This document shows positions 17,029 through 25,487 of a stretch of 32,530 nt of DNA, piece after piece. Position 1 is the stretch's first letter; every line of letters begins with the position of its first letter. The notes beneath the pieces were generated by a model. It saw nothing but the letters and a program-made list of their open reading frames with translations, did not search any database and was not told where the DNA came from. The translations under genes were made by a program, and so were the position numbers. This DNA comes from Arenimonas metalli CF5-1 (lineage in GTDB: Bacteria; Pseudomonadota; Gammaproteobacteria; Xanthomonadales; Xanthomonadaceae). The stretch is taken from assembly GCF_000747155.1 (NCBI RefSeq), contig NZ_AVCK01000030.1, forward strand, positions 1-32,530. Reading direction: 5' to 3'.

Positions 17029-18951
17029 ATGAAGCACACCCTGAGATTCCCGTTCCCGGCCTGGCTCCTGGCCTGCGCCGTGCTTGCCGGCTGCGGTGCC
17101 CCGGAGGAGTCGGCCGCGCCGGTCGAACCGGAGACCGTGGACCCGGCCGAACTCGAGGCCGGGATCGCCGTCGAGGAGGCCGCGCCGGGGCCCGCGCCCG
17201 AGGTGCCGGCCTGGACGCCGGCGGTGGTGCCGGTCGAGCCCGGCCAGTTCCGCGAGAACCTGCGTGCGGCGGGCGTCGCGATCGAGGAAGGCCGGCTGCT
17301 GGCGACGCTGTCGACCCCGGCCGCGACCGCCGACGCCGCGGACGGCGCCGCGGACGGCGCGTCCCCGGAGGCGGAAGACGCCGAAGATCCCGGTGCGCTG
17401 GAGCTCTATCTCGGCATCGTCGCCACCGATGCCGAGCACCGCGAGGCCAACGCCGGCATCGATGCCGTCACCACCCAGCTGGTCTTGCAGGGCCGCGCCG
17501 CGCTCGCCGATGGCCGCGTGCTCGAGGCGCAGCAGATCGAACGCGTGCTGGTGCGCGCGCGGCCCCAGCATCCCGACCTGGCCAGCTACCGCACCGCCAT
17601 CGAGTCCGCGCTGCAGGCCCAGGCGCTGGTGCAGCTGGGCGACACCCGCGTGCGCGGCAACCGCATCTTCAAGCCCGAAGGCAAGGGCGCCGTGGTGGCC
17701 TACCGCGAGGCGCTGCAGGCCTTCCCCGGGTTCCTGCCGGCCCGCGACGGGCTGGCGCGGCTGCAGGCCACCTGGCTGGACCGGGCGCTGCAGGCGGCGC
17801 AGTCGGGCGAGTACGCCGAGGCCGAGCGACTGCAGGCCGAAGCCGCGCGCATCGTTGCCGACTCGCCGGCGCTGCAGGACATGGCGGCGCGCATCGTCGA
17901 GCTGCGGCAGGCGCGCACCGAGCAGCTGCTGGCCCAGGGCCACGCCGCGGTGGATGCGCTGGACTTGGAGCTGGCGGCGCGACGCCTGGCCGAGGCCGAG
18001 CGCGCTTCGCTGCAGGCGCGCGGGCTGGACGGCCTGAACGAGCGCATCGAACTGGCGCGGCACTACGGCCGCTTCCGCCCCGGCCAGGTGTTCCGCGACC
18101 CGCTGGCCGCCGGGGGCGAGGCGCCGGAGATGATCGTGCTCGCGCACGGGGCCTTCCGCATGGGATCGCCCGAGGGCGAGCGCGACCGGCAGGCGAACGA
18201 AGGGCCGCAGCACGAAGTGGCGTTCACGCGCGGCTTCGCGATGGCGCGCAACGAAGTGACCGTGGCCGACTTCGGCCGTTTCGTCGAGGCCACGCAGTAC
18301 CGCAGCGTGGCCCTGCGCCGGGGCGGCTCCACCGTCTACGACGAGCGCGGCGGCGTGATGGGCGAACACCGCGGCGTCGACTGGCGCCGCGACCACGCCG
18401 GCCGCAAGGCCGCGCCGGAGCTGCCGGTGGTGCACGTCGCGTTCGAGGACGCCGAGGCCTACGTCGCCTGGCTGTCGGCCCAGACCGGCCAGCGCTATCG
18501 CCTGCCCAGCGAGGCCGAGTTCGAGTACTCGCTGCGCGGCGGTCGCGACGAGGCCTACGCCTGGGGCGACGCGGCCCCGACCCGCGTGGTCGGCAACCTC
18601 ACCGGCGACGGCGACACCTCGCGGCTGGGCCGGCGCTGGTCCAACGCCATCCCCGGTTACGCCGATGGCCACTGGGGCCCGGCGCCGGTGCGCAGCTTCC
18701 CGGCCGAGGCCTTCGGCACCTTCGACCTGATCGGCAACGTCTCGGAGTGGGTGCAGGACTGCTGGCACGACAGCTACCGGCGCGCGCCCGGCGACGGCAC
18801 GGCCTGGGTCAACCCGGGCTGCAGCGAGCGGGTGATCCGCGGCGCGTCCTGGGCCAGCACGCTGGACCGCGCGCGCTCGGCCTACCGCCAGCCCAGCGCC
18901 GCCGCGACGACGCACGCGCGCCTGGGCTTCCGGGTGGTGCGCGACATCTGA
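17029..18951 (+). CDS. Lipoprotein with formylglycine-generating-enzyme (SUMF1/PvdO-like) domain
   Basis: 640 residues. A lipoprotein signal (Leu-Ala-Gly-Cys, Cys22) directs it to the envelope. A Pro/Glu/Ala linker follows, then a helical middle (about 110-350) with Ala/Gln/Glu-rich TPR-like helices. The C-terminal FGE-sulfatase fold (about 366-638) opens with FRMGSPEGERDRQANEGPQHEV and includes NEVTVADFGRFVEAT, RYRLPSEAEFEYSLRGG, DLIGNVSEWVQD and GFRVVRD. Genuine FGE and EgtB-like enzymes depend on specific Cys or His residues. Here the segment equivalent to the FGE cysteine pair reads IRGASWASTLDRARSAYR (from residue 603) with no cysteine. I therefore regard it as a noncatalytic or differently acting member. 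It is divergent from rnd across 91 bases. Partners and substrate are unknown. Confidence 0.88.
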   Translation: MKHTLRFPFPAWLLACAVLAGCGAPEESAAPVEPETVDPAELEAGIAVEEAAPGPAPEVPAWTPAVVPVEPGQFRENLRAAGVAIEEGRLLATLSTPAATADAADGAADGASPEAEDAEDPGALELYLGIVATDAEHREANAGIDAVTTQLVLQGRAALADGRVLEAQQIERVLVRARPQHPDLASYRTAIESALQAQALVQLGDTRVRGNRIFKPEGKGAVVAYREALQAFPGFLPARDGLARLQATWLDRALQAAQSGEYAEAERLQAEAARIVADSPALQDMAARIVELRQARTEQLLAQGHAAVDALDLELAARRLAEAERASLQARGLDGLNERIELARHYGRFRPGQVFRDPLAAGGEAPEMIVLAHGAFRMGSPEGERDRQANEGPQHEVAFTRGFAMARNEVTVADFGRFVEATQYRSVALRRGGSTVYDERGGVMGEHRGVDWRRDHAGRKAAPELPVVHVAFEDAEAYVAWLSAQTGQRYRLPSEAEFEYSLRGGRDEAYAWGDAAPTRVVGNLTGDGDTSRLGRRWSNAIPGYADGHWGPAPVRSFPAEAFGTFDLIGNVSEWVQDCWHDSYRRAPGDGTAWVNPGCSERVIRGASWASTLDRARSAYRQPSAAATTHARLGFRVVRDI

Positions 18952-18974
18952 GGCCCGCCGCGGGCCGGCGCACC

Positions 18975-19478
18975 TCAGCGCGTGCGGGACTTGGCCGCGG
19001 ACTTCTCGCGCGCCTTGGCCCGCGCTTTCGGCGGCGGCGAGGCGACGTTGCCCAGGCCACTCTGCAGCGAGCGCCAGATCTCGAGGTTGCGCTCGGCCAG
19101 CTGGTTGAGCAGGCCCCACGGCGCCTGGCCGACGAGGTTGCCAACGTGGCCGCGGAACTGCTGCTGCTGGTCGAGGAAGAACTGCAGGCTGCGCTCGAGG
19201 AAGCCACCCAGCAGGCCCTGCAGCGAATCGCCGCGGAACCGGATCACCTGCACCAGCAGTTCATTGGTGAAGATCGGCTGCCCGTGCTCCTCGTGCTCGG
19301 CGATGATCTGCATCAGCACGTTGCGGGTGAGGTCGCCGCCGGTCTTCGCGTCGCGCACCACGAACTCCTCGCGGTCGACGATCAGCTGGCGGACGTCCTC
19401 GAGCGTGATGTAGCTCGAGATCCCCGTGTCGTAGAGGCGGCGGTTCGGATACTTCTTGATGATGCGCGTTTGCGTCAT
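18975..19478 (-). CDS. phaR: Polyhydroxyalkanoate synthesis regulator PhaR-like protein
   Basis: 167 residues. The N-terminal 60 residues carry the PHB/PHA accumulation regulator DNA-binding domain, starting RIIKKYPNRRLYDT and SSYITLEDVRQLI. A second conserved region (about 65-105) has QIIAEHEEHGQPIFTNELLVQVIR, the PHB_acc domain. The tail is Gln-rich then strongly basic (Lys/Arg/Ala), which may add nonspecific DNA binding. Homologues repress phasin and PHA genes and bind granules. No phaC, phaA or phasin gene is in the window, so its target here is open; such proteins also exist in species without PHA. The ATG at 19478 is followed directly by the family's first motif. Transcription is on the same strand as gluQRS, 101 bases downstream of it. 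Confidence 0.93.
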   Translation of the reverse strand: MTQTRIIKKYPNRRLYDTGISSYITLEDVRQLIVDREEFVVRDAKTGGDLTRNVLMQIIAEHEEHGQPIFTNELLVQVIRFRGDSLQGLLGGFLERSLQFFLDQQQQFRGHVGNLVGQAPWGLLNQLAERNLEIWRSLQSGLGNVASPPPKARAKAREKSAAKSRTR

Positions 19479-19579
19479 GGATGCACCGGGAGTTCGACGG
19501 CCGCGGCGGCGTCGGGGGCCTGAAGCATCCCCCAGCGCTGACGTCCATGCAAGCGACTTTGGCCGCTATTCCAGCGCCT

Positions 19580-20470
19580 TCACGTAAGGGCGGCAGGATC
19601 ACTCACGGGGTGGCCGGAACTGGCGGGGATGCGGCCCGGATCGAAGCGATCGGCGGCTCGCCTCAGGGCAGGTTCGGGCGCACCGCCGACGTCCAGCGCC
19701 GCGGCCGGCTGCCCGAGGAAGCGCCAGGCCGCGGCGAGCGCCGGCCAGGGGTCGGCGTCGTCCACCGGCAGCGCCTGCAGCGACTTGCCAAGCTTCCGCC
19801 CGGTGGCGTCGAGCACCAGCGGCAGGTGGGCATAGTGCGGCGTGGGAAGGCCCAGCCGCTGCTGCAGCAGGATCTGCCTCGGGGTCGAATCGAGCAGGTC
19901 GGCCCCGCGCACGACGTGGGTAATGCCCTGGTCGGCATCGTCGACCACGACCGCGAGCTGGTAGGCCCAGAGGCCATCCGCGCGCTTGAGCACGAAATCG
20001 CCGACGGCCGTGTCCAGCGCCTGCCGGTACGGACCCTGCAGTTCGTCCTCGAAGCCGAGGGTCAATGCCGGCACGCGCAGCCGGATCGCCGGCGTGCGCG
20101 CCGGGTCGCCGGCGCCGACGCACCGGCGATGGATGCCGCCGACCGCCTCGAGCTCGCTGCGGCTGCAGCGGCAGGCGAAGGCTTCGCCGGCCGCGAGCAG
20201 GCGGTCCAGCGCGGCCTGGTACAGGTGCCCGCGCTGGCGCTGGCGGACCACGGGTCCGTCGGGCGGCATGCCGAAAGCCGCCAGCGTGTTCAGCTGCCGG
20301 TCGGCCGCACCGGGAACTTCGCGCGGCGCATCGATGTCCTCCATGCGCACGATCCACTCGCCGCCCGCGCGCCGGGCCATCATCCAACTGCCCAGCGCCG
20401 CCACCAGCGAGCCGAAGTGCAGCGGGCCGGTGGGCGAGGGCGCGAAGCGTCCGCGGTAGGGGGTCGGCAT
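19580..20470 (-). CDS. gluQ: Glutamyl-Q tRNA(Asp) synthetase
   Basis: 296-residue truncated glutamyl-tRNA synthetase paralogue that attaches glutamate to the queuosine base of tRNA-Asp. It starts with [18 protein letters not shown] (HIGH-type motif) and has [13 protein letters not shown], a zinc-binding CRCSRSELE followed later by [22 protein letters not shown], and GRKLGKSLQ in place of KMSKS. There is no anticodon-binding domain, as expected for this group. The ATG at 20470 is used; the frame extends 23 codons further upstream to 20539 but would run into the divergent htpX promoter region. In E. coli the gene lies after dksA; here dksA is 11 kb away. The queuosine link may be shared with FolE2, which can feed 7-deazaguanine synthesis. 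Confidence 0.96.
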   Translation of the reverse strand: MPTPYRGRFAPSPTGPLHFGSLVAALGSWMMARRAGGEWIVRMEDIDAPREVPGAADRQLNTLAAFGMPPDGPVVRQRQRGHLYQAALDRLLAAGEAFACRCSRSELEAVGGIHRRCVGAGDPARTPAIRLRVPALTLGFEDELQGPYRQALDTAVGDFVLKRADGLWAYQLAVVVDDADQGITHVVRGADLLDSTPRQILLQQRLGLPTPHYAHLPLVLDATGRKLGKSLQALPVDDADPWPALAAAWRFLGQPAAALDVGGAPEPALRRAADRFDPGRIPASSGHPVSDPAALT

Positions 20471-20481
20471 GGTCAGCAAGA

Positions 20482-20510
20482 CTTGAAATTCACGCCGCGA
20501 GATTACATTC
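20482..20510 (+). promoter_or_regulatory. Candidate heat-shock (sigma-32-type) promoter of htpX
   Basis: CTTGAAA at 20482-20488 is an exact match to the sigma-32 -35 consensus. Fourteen bases later TTACATTC (20503-20510) partly matches the CCCCATnT -10. A start site near 20517 would give a leader of about 40 bases. TTGAAA/TACATT could also serve sigma-70 at suboptimal spacing. Confidence 0.35.
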
Positions 20511-20556
20511 AAGCCACGTGCCGCGTCCCGCGGCCCCATCCGGAATCCTGGACCCC

Positions 20557-21462
20557 ATGTTCAAGCGCATCGCACTTTTCCTCGCCACCAACCTCGCCGT
20601 GATGGTGCTGCTGGGCATCGTCCTGAGCGTCCTGCAGGGCGTGTTCGGCGTCTCGCTCGGCAACAACGGCCTGCTGCTGGTGATGGCCGCCGTGTTCGGC
20701 TTCGGCGGTTCGCTGTTCTCGTTGGCCATCTCCAAGTGGGTGGCCAAGCGCACCACCGGCATGCACCTGATCGAGCAGCCGCGCAACGAGGGCGAGGCCT
20801 GGCTGTACAACACCGTCAAGCGCCAGGCCGAGGCCGCCGGCATCCGCATGCCCGAGGTCGGCATCTACGACGCGCCCGAGATCAATGCCTTCGCGACCGG
20901 TCCCAGCCGCAACAACTCGCTGGTGGCGGTGTCCACCGGCCTGCTGCGGGCGATGGACCGCGACGAGGCCGAGGCGGTGCTGGCGCACGAGGTCAGCCAC
21001 GTCGCCAACGGCGACATGGTGACGATGGCGCTGATCCAGGGCGTGCTCAACACCTTCGTGTTCTACCTGGCGCGGGTGGTGGGCCGCATCGTCGACGGCT
21101 TCATCAGCGGCAACCGCGAGGGCGGTGGCGGCGGGCTGGCGTACTACGCGATCGTGTTCGCGCTGGAGATCGTGTTCGGCCTGCTGGCCTCGGTGATCAC
21201 GATGTGGTTCAGCCGCTGGCGCGAGTTCCGCGCCGACGCCGGCGGTGCCCACCTGGCCGGTCGCGAGAAGATGATCTCGGCGCTGGAAAAGCTGGCCCGC
21301 ACCTACGGCCAGAGCACCCTGCCGAGCCAGGTCCGCGCCTTCGGCATCTCCGGCAGCGTCGGCCCCGGCCTCAAGCGCCTCTTCATGTCCCACCCGCCCC
21401 TGGCCGAACGCATCCAGGCCCTCCGCGACGCGTCCGCTTCGGCGGGAGTTGTTCGCGGATAA
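20557..21462 (+). CDS. htpX: Protease HtpX, membrane zinc metalloprotease
   Basis: 301-residue inner-membrane M48 protease that helps degrade misfolded membrane proteins. Two N-terminal membrane helices (about 5-30 and 38-58) precede the catalytic domain with HEVSH at residues 144-148 and a downstream zinc ligand Glu in [10 protein letters not shown]. Two more hydrophobic segments lie between (about 155-175 and 190-215). [19 protein letters not shown] is typical of HtpX. The ATG at 20557 gives the canonical MFKRI start; the frame is open far upstream through gluQRS without meaning. A heat-shock-like promoter is proposed upstream. The last codons and stop (VVRG-stop, 21451-21462) lie in a CGCGGATAA unit that belongs to the adjoining intergenic repeat. 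It shares a bidirectional terminator with convergent fimX. Confidence 0.97.
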   Translation: MFKRIALFLATNLAVMVLLGIVLSVLQGVFGVSLGNNGLLLVMAAVFGFGGSLFSLAISKWVAKRTTGMHLIEQPRNEGEAWLYNTVKRQAEAAGIRMPEVGIYDAPEINAFATGPSRNNSLVAVSTGLLRAMDRDEAEAVLAHEVSHVANGDMVTMALIQGVLNTFVFYLARVVGRIVDGFISGNREGGGGGLAYYAIVFALEIVFGLLASVITMWFSRWREFRADAGGAHLAGREKMISALEKLARTYGQSTLPSQVRAFGISGSVGPGLKRLFMSHPPLAERIQALRDASASAGVVRG

Positions 21463-21464
21463 AT
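21453..21464 (+). repeat. Repeat unit overlapping the htpX stop codon
   Basis: TCGCGGATAAAT includes CGCGGATAA, the same unit as the 10-bp repeats that begin at 21472. The TAA in it is the htpX stop. It looks like an outlying fourth unit of the left array, about 20 bases from the next. Confidence 0.55.
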
Positions 21465-21471
21465 CGGTTTT

Positions 21472-21502
21472 GACGCGGATTTACGCGGATAAACGCGGAT
21501 AG
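21472..21502 (+). repeat. Left arm of intergenic inverted repeat, three 10-bp units (site 1)
   Basis: Three tandem units of the form ACGCGGATnn at exactly 10-bp spacing. The 31-base arm is a perfect reverse complement of 21579-21609. With one mismatch the match continues inward by about 12 bases, and with one inserted base outward by about six. Confidence 0.93.
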
Positions 21503-21515
21503 AACAAAAGCTGGA

Positions 21516-21558
21516 TAAAAAGATGGGGCGCCGGGTTCACCTGGCGCCCCATTTTTTC
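21516..21558. terminator. Bidirectional terminator between htpX and fimX
   Basis: ATGGGGCGCC (21523-21532) pairs with GGCGCCCCAT (21543-21552) around a ten-base loop. The stem is flanked by AAAAAG on the left and TTTTTT on the right, so a U-run follows the hairpin in both directions. It sits inside the inverted repeat pair between convergent genes. Confidence 0.9.
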
Positions 21559-21578
21559 AACTCTTGGATGCTTTTGAT

Positions 21579-21609
21579 CTATCCGCGTTTATCCGCGTAA
21601 ATCCGCGTC
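21579..21609 (-). repeat. Right arm of intergenic inverted repeat, three 10-bp units (site 1)
   Basis: Exact reverse complement of 21472-21502; units read ATCCGCGTnn on the plus strand. It ends nine bases before the fimX stop. Confidence 0.93.
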
Positions 21610-21618
21610 CAAAACGCC

Positions 21619-23694
21619 TTACCCGAAGTCGTAGTTCATGGCGGGGCCGGCGGCGGCCAGGAAGTTGCCTTCGACGAAATCCATGCCCATGCCGAACAGC
21701 ACGCTCATGGTGGTGGCGTCGGAGACGAATTCGGCCACCGTCTGCTTGCCGGCCGCGTGCGCCTTCTCGACGATGGCGCGGACCTGCTTCTGGATATCCG
21801 GGTTCTTGCCCATCTCGGTGATGAAGCCGCGGTCGATCTTGAGGATCGCCGGGTCGAAGTGGGTGAGCATCTGGAACGAATTCAGGCCCGTGCCGAACTG
21901 CTCCAGCGCGACGCGGCAGCCCAGCAGCGACAACGCCTTCTGGAAGGACTGCAGCGCCTTGAGGTGGGTGAACACCTTGGACTCCGGGATCTGCACCACC
22001 AGCCGGTCGCCGGGCACGCCGAAGGCCTGCAGCTGCTCGGCGATGTGCTTCTCGAGGCCACCCTCGACCAGCGAGGCCGGGGTGATCTTGACGAAGAGGT
22101 TGGTGTGCTTGCCTTCCTTCATGCGCTCGGCGATCACGCCGATGGCGTGGCTGACCACCCAGCGGTCGATGTCGTCGAGCAGGCCGTGCTCCTCGGCGAT
22201 GGCGAGGTAGGTCATCGGCGGGATGACTTCGCCGGCCGGACCCTTCATGCGCAGGTAGACGTCGTAGTTCTCTTCCTCGGCGCCGGTGAGGCTGATGATC
22301 GGCTGGTAGTGCAGCACGAACTGGTCGTTGGCCAGGGCCTCGCGGATGCGCTGCACCCAGGCCTGGATGCGCTCTTCCTCGGCGCGGTCGCGCGCGGCGG
22401 GGTCGAAGATCTCGATCCGGTTGCCGCCCATGCCGACGCAGGACGCCAGGCACTGGCTGGACTTGCCCATCACCTGCGACACCGAGGCGATCTTCTCGCC
22501 GATCTGCACGCCGCCGATGCTCACGCTCGGGTTCACCGAGCGGTCGCCGACCTCGAGGATGTGGCCGTGGAAGGCCTCGCGGATGCGTTCGGCCTGGGCC
22601 AGGCTGTGGTTGTGGTCGTGCCCGAGGCAGAGCACGGCGAAGCTGTGGTCGCTCAGGCGCGCCGACACGGTCTCGGCGTCGAGCGCCGAGGACAGGCGGT
22701 CGGCGATGCCCTTGATCAGGTCGTCGGCGGCGGCCAGGCCGATCTCGCCGACCAGGTTCTCGTAGTGGTCGGGCTCGACCAGCAGGAAGGCCTGCTGGCC
22801 CTTGCCCTCGGTCGCGCGCACGACGGCCGACTCGAGCTCGGTCATGAAGTGCTGGCGGTTGAACAGGCCGGTGAGCGCGTCGCGCTGGCGCAGCGTGTCG
22901 AGCTCCTTGACCATGTCCGGGTCGACCGCCTGCTGGCGGAAGACGATCTGCAGGCAGGACTCGCCCTCGTAGGTGGCGTGGGTGAACTCCATCACCGCGT
23001 CGAAGGTGCTGCCGTCGCTGCGCTGGGCCTGCAGCTCCATCTGCCGCGGCGGCGATTCGCCCTTGCTGAGCTTCTTGAGCAGCTGCTTGAAGTCATCGGC
23101 GTGCTTGCCGCTGATCAGGTCGAGCACCGACAGGCCCTCGATCTCGTCGAAGCCCTCGAAGCCGAACATCTCGAGGTAGGCATCGTTGGCGCGGATGTGC
23201 ATGCCTTCGTGCACGTAGGCGATCGGGTCGCGCGAGGATGCGATCAGCGCGTCGCAGCGGCGCTCGGTCTCGCGCAGCGAGGCCTCGAGGTGGCGCAGGC
23301 CGCGGCGGGCGAGCAGGGCGGCGAACTCGCTGCGCACCACCGCCTGCACGTGCTCCGGGCGGTGGCGGATGGCGATGTCGCGGGTGCCGGCGGCGAGCGC
23401 GGCCAGCGCGTTCTTCTCGTCCAGTACGGTGGTGGAGGCGATCACCGGGACGTCCTTGCCGGTGGCGTTGACGTGCTGCACCACCGTTTCGAGCGGCAGG
23501 TACTTCGCCTCGAACGAGGCCAGCACCATGTCCACGCTCTGCGAGCCGAGCAGGCTCACCAGTTCTTCCTCGGATTCGGGCCGCTGCGGACGCACGGCCA
23601 TGCCCCCGTTGCGCAGGTGGCTGATCAACTGTTCCGCATCCTCCAACCGGTCTTCGACCAGGAGCAGGCGGATCACGGCATCCTGCTGTGCCAT
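21619..23694 (-). CDS. fimX: FimX-type c-di-GMP receptor (degenerate REC-PAS-GGDEF-EAL)
   Basis: 691 residues, a size typical of FimX. The order is a receiver-like domain (about 1-130) starting IRLLLVEDRLEDA, a PAS domain (about 140-255), a GGDEF domain (about 265-425) and an EAL domain (about 440-691). Both catalytic signatures are lost: SDHSF at 348-352 replaces GGDEF and VYL at 479-481 replaces EAL. The loop-6 motif DDFG reads EQFG at 598-601. This pattern matches FimX of Pseudomonas and Xanthomonas, which binds c-di-GMP through the dead EAL domain and controls type IV pilus assembly at the pole with PilZ and PilB. Binding ability here is inferred. AGGAG lies eleven bases before the ATG. 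It is convergent with htpX and is the likely reader for c-di-GMP made by enzymes such as the CHASE-GGDEF protein. Confidence 0.9.
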   Translation of the reverse strand: MAQQDAVIRLLLVEDRLEDAEQLISHLRNGGMAVRPQRPESEEELVSLLGSQSVDMVLASFEAKYLPLETVVQHVNATGKDVPVIASTTVLDEKNALAALAAGTRDIAIRHRPEHVQAVVRSEFAALLARRGLRHLEASLRETERRCDALIASSRDPIAYVHEGMHIRANDAYLEMFGFEGFDEIEGLSVLDLISGKHADDFKQLLKKLSKGESPPRQMELQAQRSDGSTFDAVMEFTHATYEGESCLQIVFRQQAVDPDMVKELDTLRQRDALTGLFNRQHFMTELESAVVRATEGKGQQAFLLVEPDHYENLVGEIGLAAADDLIKGIADRLSSALDAETVSARLSDHSFAVLCLGHDHNHSLAQAERIREAFHGHILEVGDRSVNPSVSIGGVQIGEKIASVSQVMGKSSQCLASCVGMGGNRIEIFDPAARDRAEEERIQAWVQRIREALANDQFVLHYQPIISLTGAEEENYDVYLRMKGPAGEVIPPMTYLAIAEEHGLLDDIDRWVVSHAIGVIAERMKEGKHTNLFVKITPASLVEGGLEKHIAEQLQAFGVPGDRLVVQIPESKVFTHLKALQSFQKALSLLGCRVALEQFGTGLNSFQMLTHFDPAILKIDRGFITEMGKNPDIQKQVRAIVEKAHAAGKQTVAEFVSDATTMSVLFGMGMDFVEGNFLAAAGPAMNYDFG

Positions 23695-23780
23695 CGAGGG
23701 GGTGCTCCTTTATCCATCAAAGGCTTGCGAGGGGGGATTGAGACAATACCAAAAGTCCCGTCAGGTAAACCATCCGACTT

Positions 23781-24815
23781 TCACCCGAGCGATGCCACCG
23801 GCAGCTTTGCCGGGGCCCCGGCCACCTCCCGCACCAGCCGCGGGACGAGGTAGCCCGGCAGCCGGGCCGACAGGGCGGCGTGCAGGGCCAGCGCCTCGGC
23901 ATCGGGCACTTCGAAGTGGGCTGCCCCGGCCACCCGGTCCAGCTGGTGCAGGTAGTAGGGCAGCACGCCGGCCTCGAACAGGCGTTCGGACAGCCCGGCC
24001 AGGGCGGCCACGTCGTCGTTGACCCCGCGCAGCAGCACGGCCTGGTTGAGCACGGTGGCGCCGGCCCGGCGCAGTTCGCCCAGGGCCCGGGCCACCCCGG
24101 CGTCGATCTCGTGGGGGTGGTTGGCGTGGATCACGACCACCCGCTGCTGGGGCAGGTCCGCCAGCCAGGCCAGCAGGCCGTCGTCCACCCGCTCGGGCAG
24201 CACCACCGGCAGGCGGGTGTGCAGGCGCAGGCGCCGGACGTGGGGCAGGCCGGCCAGGCCTTCGGTGAATTCCGCCAGCTTGGGCGTCGCCAGCGACAGC
24301 GGGTCGCCGCCCGAGAGCAGCACCTCGTCCAGGCCCGGGTCGGCCGCGAGGTAGGCCAGGGCCTCGCGCCACTGGCCGGCCGCGGCGGTCTCCTCGCCGT
24401 AGGGGAAATGGCGGCGGAAGCAGTAGCGGCAGTGGATGGCGCAGCTGCCGGTGGCCACCAGCAGGGCGCGGCCCTCGTATTTATGGACGATGCCCGGGCC
24501 GCCGCGGGCGGCGCGGTCGCCGACGGCATCGAGCACGAAGCCCGGCACCACCCGGTCCTCGTCGTCGAGCGGCAGCACCTGGCGAAGCAGCGGGTCATGG
24601 GGGTCGCCGTGGCGCATGCGGGCCACGAAGCCGCGCGGCACCCGGAGCGGGAACTGGGCCGCAGCGGTGTCGGACACCCGCGCGGCGAGCGCCGGCAGGC
24701 CGACCAGTTCAAGCAGCTCCCGCGGATCGCGGACGGCGTCGCGCCACAGCCGCTGCCACCGGGTCGGGGCGTCGGCGGCGGCAGGCTGCGTCGGAACGGG
24801 GTTGGCGGTTATCAT
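23781..24815 (-). CDS. epmB: EF-P beta-lysylation protein EpmB (lysine 2,3-aminomutase)
   Basis: 344-residue radical SAM enzyme that converts (S)-lysine to (R)-beta-lysine, the substrate later joined to EF-P by EpmA. The [4Fe-4S] motif CAIHCRYC has Cys125, Cys129 and Cys132. [12 protein letters not shown] and [13 protein letters not shown] are typical of the aminomutase barrel. The PLP-binding lysine is probably Lys337 in AGAPAK near the end, with [10 protein letters not shown] before it. The length matches short EpmB proteins, which lack the extra domains of catabolic aminomutases. It is divergent from efp over 101 bases, so enzyme and target protein are neighbours. epmA is not in the window. 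The fimX gene follows 86 bases downstream on the same strand. Confidence 0.97.
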   Translation of the reverse strand: MITANPVPTQPAAADAPTRWQRLWRDAVRDPRELLELVGLPALAARVSDTAAAQFPLRVPRGFVARMRHGDPHDPLLRQVLPLDDEDRVVPGFVLDAVGDRAARGGPGIVHKYEGRALLVATGSCAIHCRYCFRRHFPYGEETAAAGQWREALAYLAADPGLDEVLLSGGDPLSLATPKLAEFTEGLAGLPHVRRLRLHTRLPVVLPERVDDGLLAWLADLPQQRVVVIHANHPHEIDAGVARALGELRRAGATVLNQAVLLRGVNDDVAALAGLSERLFEAGVLPYYLHQLDRVAGAAHFEVPDAEALALHAALSARLPGYLVPRLVREVAGAPAKLPVASLG

Positions 24816-24916
24816 GTCGGGCTTGGACGGAGGCCACGGGCCCCCGGAAGACCCCCATTGTAGCCGCGCAGCCCCCGGATCGGCCGGCGGACCGGCCCAG
24901 ACACCAGGAGCAAGGC

Positions 24917-25483
24917 ATGGCCAGCTATGGCATGAACGACGTCAAGAACGGCATGAAGATCATCGTCAATGCCGAGCCGTGCGTGATCACCGATACCGAG
25001 TACGTCAAGCCGGGCAAAGGCCAGGCCTTCACCCGCGTGAAGTACCGCTTCATCAAGTCCGGCCGCAGCGTCGAGCTCACCATGAAGGCGACCGACAGCC
25101 TCGAGGCCGCCGACGTCGTCGACACCGACATGCGCTTCCTCTACGCGGACGGCGAGTTCTGGCACTTCATGGACCCCGAGACCTTCGACCAGGTGCAGTG
25201 CGACGAGGCCGGCATCGGCGAGACGAAGAACTACCTCAAGGGCGAGGAAGACTGCGTCGTCACCCTGTGGAACGGCACCCCGATCGCGGTGCAGGCGCCC
25301 AACTTCGTCGAGCTCAAGATCATCGAGACCGACCCGGGCCTGCGCGGCGACACCTCGGGCGGCGGCGGCAAGCCGGCCAAGCTCGAGACCGGCGCCGTGG
25401 TGCGCGTGCCCCTGTTCGTGAACCAGGACGAGGTCATCAAGGTCGACACCCGCTCCGGCGAGTACGTCTCCCGGGTGAAGTGA
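24917..25483 (+). CDS. efp: Translation elongation factor P
   Basis: 188-residue EF-P, which binds ribosomes stalled at polyproline and restores peptide bond formation. It shows three beta-barrel domains: an N-terminal KOW-like domain with the modified loop KPGKGQAF, an OB domain around 65-125, and a C-terminal OB domain ending [27 protein letters not shown]. The loop lysine is Lys34, the site that takes beta-lysine in E. coli, and the preceding PG matches that group rather than the rhamnosylated Arg32 type. AGGAG lies eight bases before the ATG. The divergent neighbour is epmB, consistent with this modification. Proteins with polyproline in this window (the anti-sigma-like and DUF4190 proteins) are plausible clients, by inference. 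mtaD follows four bases after the stop. Confidence 0.99.
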   Translation: MASYGMNDVKNGMKIIVNAEPCVITDTEYVKPGKGQAFTRVKYRFIKSGRSVELTMKATDSLEAADVVDTDMRFLYADGEFWHFMDPETFDQVQCDEAGIGETKNYLKGEEDCVVTLWNGTPIAVQAPNFVELKIIETDPGLRGDTSGGGGKPAKLETGAVVRVPLFVNQDEVIKVDTRSGEYVSRVK

Positions 25484-25487
25484 CCCG

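Noticed and set aside
16363-19119. Minus-strand open frame opposite the FGE-domain lipoprotein
   Set aside because: Low-complexity translation; the plus-strand protein has a lipobox and recognisable fold motifs.
21472-21609. Repeat cluster as a CRISPR array
   Set aside because: Units are 10 bp with no unique spacers between them and occur as one inverted pair.
21619-23694. Annotation as an active GGDEF/EAL phosphodiesterase
   Set aside because: The GGDEF, EAL and DDFG motifs are all replaced, matching FimX rather than an enzyme.
24816-24916. Promoters between epmB and efp
   Set aside because: TTGGAC and TTGTAG-like fragments exist, but no pair has acceptable spacing and match in this GC-rich stretch.
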